A stretch of 64,000 nt of DNA from an uncultured Coriobacteriales bacterium (GTDB taxonomy: Bacteria > Actinomycetota > Coriobacteriia > Coriobacteriales > QAMH01): assembly GCA_934646835.1 (NCBI GenBank), contig CAKUES010000001.1:178943-242942 (forward strand). The letters are read 5' to 3'. Positions within the stretch are counted from its first letter, which is position 1, and each line of letters begins with the position of its first letter. This document shows positions 44,725 to 53,431 of the stretch, in pieces. The notes beneath the pieces were generated by a model. That model was not told the DNA's origin and did not search any database. It saw only the letters and a program-made list of their open reading frames with translations. A program made the translations under genes and the position numbers.

Positions 44725-44964
44725 ACTATAGGGTATATGTCGATGAGAGTGACTATAGGGTATATGCAACAGGAATCTTACACGTCGCCAGATGTGACCA
44801 GCAAACGAGAACGTGCACAGAAACTGCAGGTCAGAGACATATATTTCGTGTACTCAGTGCGTCAGTTTTCAGGCAAGGCAGTTGGGAAACGTAGATGATT
44901 AACTACCCTTGGGTATATGATTCACGTAGCTTATGTCGATAATTAAACTACCCAAGGGTATATT
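44725..44964. repeat. four direct ACTA..GGGTATAT repeats
   Basis: ACTATAGGGTATATG occurs at 44725 and 44752; ACTACCCTTGGGTATATG at 44902 and ACTACCCAAGGGTATATT at 44947. All have the same orientation. The region is AT-rich for this genome. The repeats precede the nuclease gene on one side and the Rep module on the other; they could be operators or origin iterons. Confidence 0.7.
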
Positions 44965-45063
44965 GATATCCATTGCAGGTATAGGGGATACGTTTAAATG
45001 CACCTGCATAGCGAGCGCTTCGGTCTGAGCTCTTAGGTAAGTGCCGACTACTGTGAGGCCTAT

Positions 45064-45194
45064 GGGGAGGGACAGGGTCCCTCCCCTACGTGGTCCGAAG
45101 CCCAATGGCTCATAGCGGTCTACGTAATTATCTCCGCAATGAAACGCTGAGCCCGCAGATCAGATATACGTAGGGGTCGAATTCATTCGACCCC
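45064..45194. repeat. GGGGAGGGAC and GGGGTCGAAT hairpins
   Basis: Two GGGG/CCCC-family hairpins: 45064-45086 (arms GGGGAGGGAC) and 45173-45194 (GGGGTCGAAT, loop TC, ATTCGACCCC). The inner stem differs between the two while both keep the GGGG/CCCC base. Confidence 0.85.
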
Positions 45195-45337
45195 ACCGGC
45201 GCAGAATGCAGCTGGATCGTGCGTAAGCGCCATTGGGAACCAAATCCCACAAGGGCACAACCCTGCCCCTCCCCATAGGCCTCGCGATAATCAGCATCTT
45301 CTGAGCCCCCTACGCGAGACCCGCAGGGCAGCCAAGA

Positions 45338-45448
45338 TAAGTGCGGTCGATTTGTACTCGAAATCGCGCTAAGTGCGGCTGTTTTGGCCTCTTCTGCAGC
45401 TAAGTGCGGTCGAATCTGCACTCACGCCCGCGAATTTAACCGCACTTA
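45338..45448. repeat. array of TAAGTGCGGTCGA motifs, locus 2
   Basis: Three direct copies (45338, 45370, 45401; spacing 32 and 31 bases) are followed by one inverted copy (TTAACCGCACTTA, ending at 45448). It is the mirror image of locus 1 in copy number, order and spacing. The spacer GTTTTGGCCTC, read on the other strand, matches the GGCCAAAAC connector of the TGTCTGAACGA twins. Confidence 0.82.
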
Positions 45449-45693
45449 GCCAATCAGCACCCCGAGTCCGGACACACATGAGAACGGCAAAGGACGCGAT
45501 CGCCCTCCCCTATTGAATCATTGGGCATAAGCAGAACAACAAGCTTCTGTTGAACTCCAATGGTGTTTTTATTGCTGCCGTGACCTGCGTTTTAATGTTC
45601 CATTAGAATCTTAAGGCACTTTTTAATGGAAACGCTTGACGGTTTCCGATGAACCATTTAGATTGTATTCAAGTTGAAAACTGAGAAAAAGAA

Positions 45694-45717
45694 GGCCCCT
45701 GGCTGCAACCAGGGGCC
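45694..45717 (-). terminator. terminator reading away from rep; possible end of an antisense RNA
   Basis: GGCCCCTGG pairs with CCAGGGGCC; on the minus strand it is followed by TTCTTTTTC, a proper intrinsic terminator. No convincing protein gene ends here on that strand, so it may terminate an RNA antisense to the rep leader. Confidence 0.7.
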
Positions 45718-45941
45718 AATGCGATAGAAACACGTTGAGGTCAAATGCCAGACTCGCCAAAGTAGAGCATTGATCCATGTTTCTGTAGGTATTTTACCTG
45801 CAGGCCTGCCTCTCCGCAACTCTGTCGGCATTTCTCAAACGAGTTGTGGAGAGGAGGTTTGCCCAGGTCAGACCCCCTTTTTCGAACTGAATACATCTTG
45901 TTACGCATGGCTTGTATCTTTTTTTTTGCCATGTGACAGGG

Positions 45942-47477
45942 ATGTTTTGCTCGAAAACGGTGCAGTCTCCACGGGCTGTTATAATGCCGGCTTCTCATGC
46001 TATCCAGACACAGCTCCATGTATCCGCAAGCCCCGCCTCCAATGAGGCATCGGAGTTCTACTCCCTGCTTTTCCATGATGACAGGAAAAGCAATGCCATT
46101 CTCGCCACGCGCAAGAGCGGCTTGTGGGCCGAGGAATCCCTCCCCTGCTCGCAGCTGGCCTACCTGCGCACAACCTTCCTGGACTCCAATGATCACTACG
46201 TGACGGTAAACAGCTTTGCCGGCAAGCGTCGCGACATCAACCGCTGTCGTCAGATCAATGCCATCATGCTCGACATCGATGCCCATGAAGGCAACCACAC
46301 CACAGTGGTCCCTGCACTAAAACACGAGGTCAACCGTGCTATTTCTGCAGGAGCGATCCCCACTCCCAACATCGTTGTCGACACGGGCCGCGGCCTGCAG
46401 GTCTACTATGTCTTCGAGAAATCCATCCCCTACCGCCTCAAGAGCGGTTCCGTTAACGAATCGGTCCTCGAGTTCTTGGGAGATGTGCGCCAAATCGTCT
46501 CCAATCTAATGGAAAGCCAGGTTGCTTCTCGTGTTCCCGGCGCTCAGGTCGACAAAAGCGTGTCAGACCTCGCCCGTGTTTCACGCATCCCGGGTTCCTA
46601 CAACCCTGCTGCGGGCAGAAAAGCCCAGCTCATCGCTACATCTAGGGCCTATTGGGATCTTGCATCCCTTAAATCCGCCTGCGGATTGGCCACCCAGAGC
46701 AAGCAAAGCAAGCCCGCCGCAAAGTACGCGGCTATCTACCGCTTTGACCGTCTGCAGATGTCCCGTATGACAAAAATCGAAGAGCTCGTTACCTATCGCG
46801 AGCAGCGTGGCGGCTGCATTGGAACAAGAGACCTCATTCTCTTTGTGTACTACAACTCCGCTACTCAGGTTGTCGGCCCACAGGAAGCGCTAAAACGCAC
46901 CAAGGCCCTCAACAAACGCTTTGCCAAAACACTGCCAGAAGAAGATATCGAGCAAATCGCCGCAACCGTAGACTCTAATGTCGTCATGTACGGATCCGAA
47001 CGCGGAAAGAAAGGTTTCTACCCTCTGAGCAGGGAAAACGTTATCGCCAAACTCTGCCTTACCGCAGAAGAGATTGAGGCATTGAACTTCTTTGCCTCCA
47101 AGCGTGCCTCTGATCGAGCCGCCGCAAAACTCAATACCGCAGCCAAACGCACCAAGCGCGACAAAACTATCTGCAAGCTCTACGGAAACGGGCTTACCCA
47201 GGCGCAAGTTGCTACATTTATCGGCTGTTCCATCGGAACGGTCAGCGCTGTCGTGCGCCGTGAGAACATTGACTGCGGCTCAATCAAAAAAGACCAACGC
47301 AAGAAGTTCATCGAAGCACTCACAGCAAAAACGAAAAAGAACCCCCTTTCTCACCAGCCACTTTCATTTTTTAGGCACACGAGTTGGGTGTGTGGGGCCG
47401 CCTTTGTCCTTCAGACTTCTGAGGTTGGTTCTGAGCTTGCTCCGCTGTATGAAGATGGGGTTCGTTTGGTTGAATAG
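45942..47477 (+). CDS. plasmid-type replication protein with AEP primase domain
   Basis: The protein (about 511 residues) has an archaeo-eukaryotic primase-like domain: INAIMLDIDAHEG carries the two metal-binding Asp, IVVDTGRGLQVYYVFE the conserved strand, and SRIPGSYNPAAGRKAQLI the arginine-rich motif. The C-terminal part has a helix-turn-helix (TQAQVATFIGCSIGTVSAVV). This combination is typical of Rep proteins of plasmids and integrative elements. The start is uncertain: ATG 45942 and ATG 45984 both lack a good ribosome site, which would fit low, regulated translation. With parAB next to it, it marks an integrated replicon. The last 45 residues are of unusual composition. Confidence 0.78.
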   Translation: MFCSKTVQSPRAVIMPASHAIQTQLHVSASPASNEASEFYSLLFHDDRKSNAILATRKSGLWAEESLPCSQLAYLRTTFLDSNDHYVTVNSFAGKRRDINRCRQINAIMLDIDAHEGNHTTVVPALKHEVNRAISAGAIPTPNIVVDTGRGLQVYYVFEKSIPYRLKSGSVNESVLEFLGDVRQIVSNLMESQVASRVPGAQVDKSVSDLARVSRIPGSYNPAAGRKAQLIATSRAYWDLASLKSACGLATQSKQSKPAAKYAAIYRFDRLQMSRMTKIEELVTYREQRGGCIGTRDLILFVYYNSATQVVGPQEALKRTKALNKRFAKTLPEEDIEQIAATVDSNVVMYGSERGKKGFYPLSRENVIAKLCLTAEEIEALNFFASKRASDRAAAKLNTAAKRTKRDKTICKLYGNGLTQAQVATFIGCSIGTVSAVVRRENIDCGSIKKDQRKKFIEALTAKTKKNPLSHQPLSFFRHTSWVCGAAFVLQTSEVGSELAPLYEDGVRLVE

Positions 47478-47730
47478 GTTTGTGGCTCTTCCCTATTAGC
47501 GCTTTGAGCTGGGGCTTCTGTGGTATTAGACCACATTTGCTGTTGTTTTGCTGACTCAATTTGAAGGTTTTGAGTCCTGCTTTCTGCTGTTGTTTATGAC
47601 TATTCTTTTGATGATTGTGTGCTTAGACGCTGATTAGCTCTATTCGATTTTTGGAAACACGCTGGTTGCTGCAAGCTAATCGGAAGGGATTTTGTCCCTC
47701 CCTTACGCAATCAGTTTTACAGGCATAAAG

Positions 47731-47761
47731 AGAGAGCCGCAGGTCTCCCCTACGGCTCTCT
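47731..47761 (-). terminator. terminator of the parAB operon
   Basis: AGAGAGCCG pairs with CGGCTCTCT; on the minus strand CTTTATG follows. It lies 25 bases past the parB stop. The 250 bases between it and rep hold a degenerate GGAAGGGA/TCCCTCCC hairpin (47682-47702) and nothing else recognised. Confidence 0.7.
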
Positions 47762-47785
47762 AGCGAATCTTTGCTTTAAGTACTG

Positions 47786-48856
47786 TTATTCCTCGATGCT
47801 GCTCCTGCGCTCTGGGTCCAGCTTATCGAGCAAGTTGCGAAGCTCTGCAATCAGGACACGATCCGGCATCTCGTCTTTGACCAGTGCCCGCTTCAATGCG
47901 CGCCTTGCATCGCGGAGGTCCTCGTCAGCAGTCTTAGGAACCCTGGTGCTGGTCTTCTTTTTGCCTCTGGCGACGTGTTCGACCTCGTTTTTAGCGATCT
48001 CACCGCTCTTGACCTGGGCAATCAGCTCGTCTTGTGCCTCCATAGGAAGCTTGGACACGGCATCTGCAGCAGTCTTGGTAATCTCGCCTGCATCGTATGC
48101 GTCCATGCCGGCCTGGCCCAGGTTGTGTCCGATGTTGGACTCCATGACAGCGGTACGCGCAGAGACCCCAAACTGCTCCGCAATGATGTCCTTCGTCTTT
48201 CGCCCGCGCATCGACTCTGGGTCAGCCTCGCGCTGTTTGACCACACGGTCAATGACCATGGCAACACCGCGTGCGCGCTCGGAAGGCTTCATATCACGCT
48301 GACCGACGTTCTCGGCATGTAGCATGAATTCCGCGTCTTCGTCTGAGAGCGTGCCTAGGTGGAAAATCCTCACCGGCGCCATGTACCAATGCTCGCCATA
48401 TTTCTCGCCGAGCATCAGGTGCGCGCGATAACGGCGCTCGCCATCGACAATCTCGTATCCGTGCGGATAGTCGTCAGTGACGGGGACCTCGCGAACAATC
48501 AGAGGCGTCGTGTTCTTGGACTCGAAGATCAAACTTGCGAGACTTTCAACACTCCCCTCGTCGACCTCGTAGGTGTTCTTGGGATTGGGGGTCAGCTCGC
48601 GCACATCGATGTAATCGAAGCCAGCTTTTGCCAGCAAGGACTTGCGAGCCTTCTCGCTGACGATGAGCTCGCCGGCACTCATGCCGTCAGTTGCCTTGGA
48701 GGCAAGTGCTTCCTTGAGGAGCTCTTCCCCATCGCTTGTTGCCTCGACGGTTTCTGCGGTCTCGGGAACTTCTGTTGCTGCAGCTGCGGCCTCGGCTTCT
48801 TTCTTCGCTTTTTCTGCGGCGCGCTTCTTGGCCGCCATCATTTTACTCGTCGCCAT
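47786..48856 (-). CDS. parB: ParB/RepB-like partition protein
   Basis: A 356-residue ParB. After a basic Ala/Lys-rich N-terminus (about 60 residues) it has the ParB/Srx nuclease-fold box (YEIVDGERRYRAHLMLGEKY; ENVGQRDMKPSERA is the arginine patch for CTP) and a helix-turn-helix (DIIAEQFGVSARTAVMESNI). ATG 48856 overlaps the parA stop and has GGAG seven bases upstream. It should bind the GGGTGCAAT palindromes upstream of parA. Confidence 0.88.
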   Translation of the reverse strand: MATSKMMAAKKRAAEKAKKEAEAAAAATEVPETAETVEATSDGEELLKEALASKATDGMSAGELIVSEKARKSLLAKAGFDYIDVRELTPNPKNTYEVDEGSVESLASLIFESKNTTPLIVREVPVTDDYPHGYEIVDGERRYRAHLMLGEKYGEHWYMAPVRIFHLGTLSDEDAEFMLHAENVGQRDMKPSERARGVAMVIDRVVKQREADPESMRGRKTKDIIAEQFGVSARTAVMESNIGHNLGQAGMDAYDAGEITKTAADAVSKLPMEAQDELIAQVKSGEIAKNEVEHVARGKKKTSTRVPKTADEDLRDARRALKRALVKDEMPDRVLIAELRNLLDKLDPERRSSIEE

Positions 48857-49883
48857 TTGCGATCTCCTCGATCTCCTGTGCAAGTTCGATGTACTGGCTC
48901 CTGCTCTTGGAGTTGGGGGCGTAGTACGCGAGCGGCGTGTAGAACTGGGAGCTTTCCATAACTACGACGGCCTTGTCGATCTTCGTGTCGAGGAACTTGG
49001 CGTCGGGGAAGTCTTCCTTGACGGTGTCCTCGAGCAGACGGGACAAGTTGGTGCGCGGTTCGTCAATAGTGCGGAGCAACATCCAGTTTGCCATCCTCGT
49101 TTTCTTGGAGCGGCTCACTGCCTCGATCGCGCTAACGGTACTCTCCATACCGCGCTTGGAGAAACCATCGGGGCGGACAGGAACGATGACCATGGAGCTC
49201 GACTTGCCAGCACCGAGTGCAGTGATCGCATTGGTGGTGACAAGGTCAACGCGAGGCGGGCAGTCGATGATGATGAGCTCGTAGGGTGCATCCCCTGCCT
49301 CGGCAACCTCATCGATGAGATCCTTGATGGCGTCGCGGAGCCTTGTATCGACACCTGCCATGGAGGAGTTCTTCATCTTGGAGTCAGCGTTGTCGAAGCG
49401 CAGGTCGCTCGGAACGACTTCGAGGTTCTCGATGATATGGCTCTCACCCTCATCATCCACAACCTCAGCGTGACGCTTGACCTCGGAGAGGCGTTTGCTG
49501 CTGCCATCCATCTGGGTGACCATAACATCTGCGATACAAGGCTTCTCATTACCCTCGTCATAAACGTGGAGGTACTCGCTGATGGAGCCCTGGCCGTCGA
49601 GGTCGATCACCAGTGTTTTCTTGCCCTGGATGGCAAACTCAACTGCAAGGTTTGCGGCAGTGATGGTTTTTGCAACACCACCCTTGTGTGAACTCATGAC
49701 CAGGATGAGAGGAAGCTCAGTCTCTTCCTCGTGCTCGCCGGTAGCCAGCTCGGTCAGCTTCTTAGCGAGATACGGGCTGCGTTTCATCTTCTTTTCTGCG
49801 GCCTCGCGGTCAATCTTCTCAATCACCTCGGGGTCGAGATACACCGAGAAGGTCTTCTTTTCTTTCTTCTCTTCATCACTCAT
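48843..49883 (-). CDS. parA: ParA ATPase with N-terminal ribbon-helix-helix domain
   Basis: The 346-residue protein is a partition ATPase. The deviant Walker A KGGVAKT (67-73) has Ala for the usual Gly; LVIDLDGQGS and LIIIDCPPRV are the A' and B motifs. Residues 9-45 (TFSVYLDPEVIEKIDREAAE) look like a ribbon-helix-helix DNA-binding unit, in place of the helix-turn-helix of type Ia ParA. It may thus bind its own operator. ATG 49883 has AAGGG upstream; the longer frame to 49934 starts in the leader. Confidence 0.88.
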   Translation of the reverse strand: MSDEEKKEKKTFSVYLDPEVIEKIDREAAEKKMKRSPYLAKKLTELATGEHEEETELPLILVMSSHKGGVAKTITAANLAVEFAIQGKKTLVIDLDGQGSISEYLHVYDEGNEKPCIADVMVTQMDGSSKRLSEVKRHAEVVDDEGESHIIENLEVVPSDLRFDNADSKMKNSSMAGVDTRLRDAIKDLIDEVAEAGDAPYELIIIDCPPRVDLVTTNAITALGAGKSSSMVIVPVRPDGFSKRGMESTVSAIEAVSRSKKTRMANWMLLRTIDEPRTNLSRLLEDTVKEDFPDAKFLDTKIDKAVVVMESSQFYTPLAYYAPNSKSRSQYIELAQEIEEIANGDE

Positions 49884-50029
49884 GTGGGGGTTCCCTTCTC
49901 GCTTATACGTTCGCGTAGATTCTGTTCTGTTCATTATATTGGCTTTAATGCGCGTATTTCATGCGATTCCATGGAAATTCGGTTAGTTTTCGTCTTTTAA
50001 TGGGCATTTCTTTTAATCGCTCTGGTTTT

Positions 50030-50644
50030 GGGTGCAATGATTGCACCCTTGGCGGTGCAGAGCGCATTTTGTGCTGAAATTCAGCGAGCCATCAAATCAG
50101 GAATCAATCAATTGCAAGAAAATAGCACGCAATCCAATCGTACAAACGTTAGGCGTGATTGAGTATTTTGTCTTTAGGAGGATTGGATTTAAGGTTCTGT
50201 ATCTAAGGGTGCAATGATTGCACCCTTAGATTGGTAGATGATAATGAGTATTGATCGAAAGTGAGCTATGTGGGATCAACTCACCGAGTGCAATTGTTGC
50301 ACCCGGTGAGTTGCTGAAGGTAGCAGCAGCATATGAACATACAGAGATGAGAGATGTGAGGGAATTTAGGTGGCATGTTTGTTAGTGCTTGTACCTGGAT
50401 TATCTATGCCGCACTGAAGGTCAGTATCAAGTATTTGGGATTACAAGCGAAGGGTAGCCATAAATGCCAGGGTGCAATGGTTGCACCCTGGCATTTATAT
50501 ATGGGGATTTGCCAACAATGAAGTGCAGAAGAACGAACATCGTCTGAGATGCTTTTTGGAAATGCACAATGAGTGACTTGCCGCGAGTTGATGATAGCAG
50601 GGCAATAGACAAGGCGTGCACAAATGGGTGCAATCGCTGCACCT
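50030..50644. other. cluster of GGGTGCAAT palindromes, candidate parS/centromere
   Basis: Five palindromes share the 19-base form GGGTGCAATNNTTGCACCC: 50030-50048, 50207-50225, 50286-50304, 50470-50488 and 50626-50644. Several extend into longer dyads by extra flanking pairs that differ from site to site. They lie just upstream of parA in AT-richer, gene-free DNA, where plasmid centromeres and ParB sites are found. A sixth site of opposite layout is at 51534-51556. Confidence 0.75.
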
Positions 50645-51533
50645 TAGGCTAATGTGTGGTTTGAGGATTAAATGCATGTGAGCAAACAGCAAGCGTAGAG
50701 AGGATCTCTAATGTTACTCATGTGGTTTGCGTAAGATCTTGGCACTCGAGTGAATGAAGACAAGGAGTCTTGAAATCATGAGGTAGCAAGGGTGATATAC
50801 GGGCAGAAAAAGGATTTTTGCGCTATAAAGCAGACGGAAGAAGTTTGAAAACAGGTAGGGGAGATGAAGGAGGTTGAGGAGCGACAGAATTAAGCAAGGT
50901 TTATGGGGAGGGACAGGGTCCCTCCCCTACGAGGAATCACTGTATGTATTCAAATTGGAAGAAGAGTCGGTGGCAAAGGCGGTATTTAGACATATGTGCT
51001 ATCGAGATAATTTCGGTTGAAGCAGCCTAGTGCTTAAGGTGTTTGGGGTCGAATGAGCTCGACCTCTACGCAAAGGACCATCGGTGTGTGCAAACTCATT
51101 GGATAAGAGCAAAACTGATGACGATAAGTAAAGGGTAGTTAAGGTGTCGCCAACTTCGTCTGGCGCCTACGTGGAGGTTGCAACTCTGTGTGACTAACGT
51201 AAAGTTCGATAAACGAACGGCATTCAATACGTTATCCAATAAGGACCAGTGACATATTGGATAACGCATTGCGTTGAGAGACCAAGCCCCCTCCATTGGC
51301 AAAACTTCGGTTATGTAGGGGAGGGACCCTGTTCCTTCCCATAAACCCCTCAATAATCGGCATTTCCCTAAAGTGTCTTCCGCCAACAATTTTGGAGGGG
51401 CTTCATTATCGGCAAAATAGTAGGTTCTCAAAATAAAAATCACACAACTCAATTGTAAGCAATCGAACCAATAGCCTTAATGGACTTCCTTGGCACAATC
51501 CATTGGCGCACCAAGATGCACATAAATCGAACA
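50645..51533. other. gene-free AT-richer stretch with hairpin repeats
   Basis: No coding frame is convincing. It holds GGGGAGGGAC hairpins (50905-50927; 51318-51340), GGGGTCGAAT (51045-51066), a degenerate GGCGCC/ACTTCGTCT core (51146-51167) and a CCAGTGACA-family hairpin with a new 12-base stem CGTTATCCAATA (51230-51266). GC content is visibly lower than in the flanking genes. Confidence 0.65.
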
Positions 51534-51556
51534 GATTGCACCTGCAAGGTGCAATC
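51534..51556. other. outlying GGTGCAAT palindrome
   Basis: GATTGCACC and GGTGCAATC flank TGCAA; half-sites point the other way from the five parA-proximal palindromes. It lies 160 bases before pilB and may mark the far border of the partition region. Confidence 0.65.
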
Positions 51557-51719
51557 TGCGGGGGGAGCATAGGGTTAATTTTCTGAATCAAGATGGGGTG
51601 GGTTGCGCTATAAGGCCAAGTCAGGCGGGCTTTCAGGCTAAAATGACGTGTTGCAATAAAACGGTCTTCTGCCAGCTTGAAGCGGGTGGGAGCGGATGCT
51701 CAAAGGAAACGAATCACTG

Positions 51720-53420
51720 ATGGCACACAAACGTCTTGGCGATCTACTCATCGATGCAGGTCTCATTACGGAAGACCAGCTGGTGTCAGCGCTCAAATCT
51801 CAGCGAGATTCCCATCGCCGTCTTGGCGACGAGCTCATCGCCAAGGGCGTTATCACAGAGACGGAGCTCATCGAGGCGCTCTGCCAGCAGCTCGGCATCG
51901 ATTACATCGACCTCACTAACGTGATCTTGCCGGCAGAGCTCACGCAGGTCGTGCCTAAGAATCTCGCACGCAAGTACGATATGGTCCCCGTCCGCGCCAC
52001 GCGCGATGAGGTCTTCATCGCCATGAGCGACCCGATGAACTTCATCGCCCAGGAGGAAGCGCGTGTTGCATCGCGCCGCCGCGTCATCCCGATGATCTCC
52101 CACCACACAGCAATCGAGCGCGCGATCATGCAGCTTTACGGCAACGAGGGAGCGGCCCGCGCCATCGAAGAGATGCGCAGCGAGCAGCTCGCCTCCGGCT
52201 CTGACGCCAGCGCCTCGCCAGTGAGCTCGAGCACCATCGGCGGTGAGGATGAGGCGCAGTCCGCGCCGACCATTCGCCTGGTCAACTCCATCATTGAGCG
52301 CGCCACCACGGAGCGCGCCAGCGACATCCACCTCGAGCCGCGCGAGGGCGATCTCCAGGTCCGCATGCGCGTTGACGGCATCATGCGCAATGTGCTCACC
52401 GTCCCGCGCGACCTCCAAGGCGCCGTCATCAGCCGCCTCAAGATTATGGGCGGTATGAACATCGCCGAGCATCGCCTCCCGCAGGACGGCCGCGCCAACG
52501 TGCGCCTCAAGAGCAAAGACATCGACCTTCGTCTTTCTACGCTGCCCACTATCTACGGCGAGAGTGTGGTCGTCCGCTTGCTCGACAAGTCTGCGGCGCT
52601 GCTGAGCCCGGCGGGCATCGGCCTGTCCGGCGCTAACTACGAGAAATACGAGCGTCTGATTAACTCGACCAACGGTGTGATCCTTATCACCGGCCCCACG
52701 GGCAGCGGCAAGTCCTCGACCATGTACACGATGATCCGCGAGCGCAACACGGAGCAGGTCAAGCTCATCACGCTCGAGGATCCCGTCGAGTACAACATCG
52801 ACGGCGTCAACCAGGTGCAGATCAACGAGAAGGCCGGCATGACCTTTGCCTCCGGCTTGCGTTCCATCCTGCGCCAGGACCCCGATATCATCGCCGTGGG
52901 CGAGATTCGCGACCACGAGACCGCGGAGATCGCGATGCGCGCCGCCATCACGGGCCATCTGGTGCTCTCCACCGTCCATACCTACGACGCCGCGAGCGCC
53001 GTCGACCGCTTGCTCGACATCGGTGTCGAGCCGTATCTCATCGCCTCCGGCTTGCGCGGCGTCATCGGCCAGCGTCTGGTGCGCACCATCTGCCCCAACT
53101 GCCGTGTGGAGTACACGCCCGACGCGCGCCTGCTGGACTTGGTTGGCATGAAGCCCGGCGACATGACCTTCTACCACGGCGAAGGATGCACCGAGTGCGC
53201 CCACACGGGTTACCGCGGTCGCACCGCCGTGTTCGAGTTCCTCAACGTCGACGGCGAGATGCGCCGCGTGATTAGCCAGGGTGCGGACCGCACTGCCGTG
53301 CGCGCGTGCCTCGAGCGCTCCCACGACTACCAGTCGCTGCCGCAGTCGTGTCTGCAGCTCATGCGCGACGGCGTGACGACGATCGAGGAAGTCGCCCGCA
53401 TCATCAACACGATGGACTAG
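51720..53420 (+). CDS. pilB: type IV pilus assembly ATPase PilB (GspE family)
   Basis: The 566-residue extension motor has an N-terminal MshEN domain (KRLGDLLIDAGLITEDQL), then Walker A GPTGSGKSS (about 324-332), Asp and His boxes, Walker B SILRQDPDIIAVGEIRD, and the tetracysteine zinc site CPNC ... CTEC. I start at ATG 51720; ATG 51696, eight codons upstream, is also possible. It opens the pilB-pilT-pilC operon next to the partition region. Confidence 0.93.
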   Translation: MAHKRLGDLLIDAGLITEDQLVSALKSQRDSHRRLGDELIAKGVITETELIEALCQQLGIDYIDLTNVILPAELTQVVPKNLARKYDMVPVRATRDEVFIAMSDPMNFIAQEEARVASRRRVIPMISHHTAIERAIMQLYGNEGAARAIEEMRSEQLASGSDASASPVSSSTIGGEDEAQSAPTIRLVNSIIERATTERASDIHLEPREGDLQVRMRVDGIMRNVLTVPRDLQGAVISRLKIMGGMNIAEHRLPQDGRANVRLKSKDIDLRLSTLPTIYGESVVVRLLDKSAALLSPAGIGLSGANYEKYERLINSTNGVILITGPTGSGKSSTMYTMIRERNTEQVKLITLEDPVEYNIDGVNQVQINEKAGMTFASGLRSILRQDPDIIAVGEIRDHETAEIAMRAAITGHLVLSTVHTYDAASAVDRLLDIGVEPYLIASGLRGVIGQRLVRTICPNCRVEYTPDARLLDLVGMKPGDMTFYHGEGCTECAHTGYRGRTAVFEFLNVDGEMRRVISQGADRTAVRACLERSHDYQSLPQSCLQLMRDGVTTIEEVARIINTMD

Positions 53421-53431
53421 GGGAGGGCGCA

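Noticed and set aside
45741..46298. Minus-strand open frame over the rep start
   Set aside because: It has no ribosome site at a suitable start and no motif; the part before the terminator is better explained as a possible antisense RNA.
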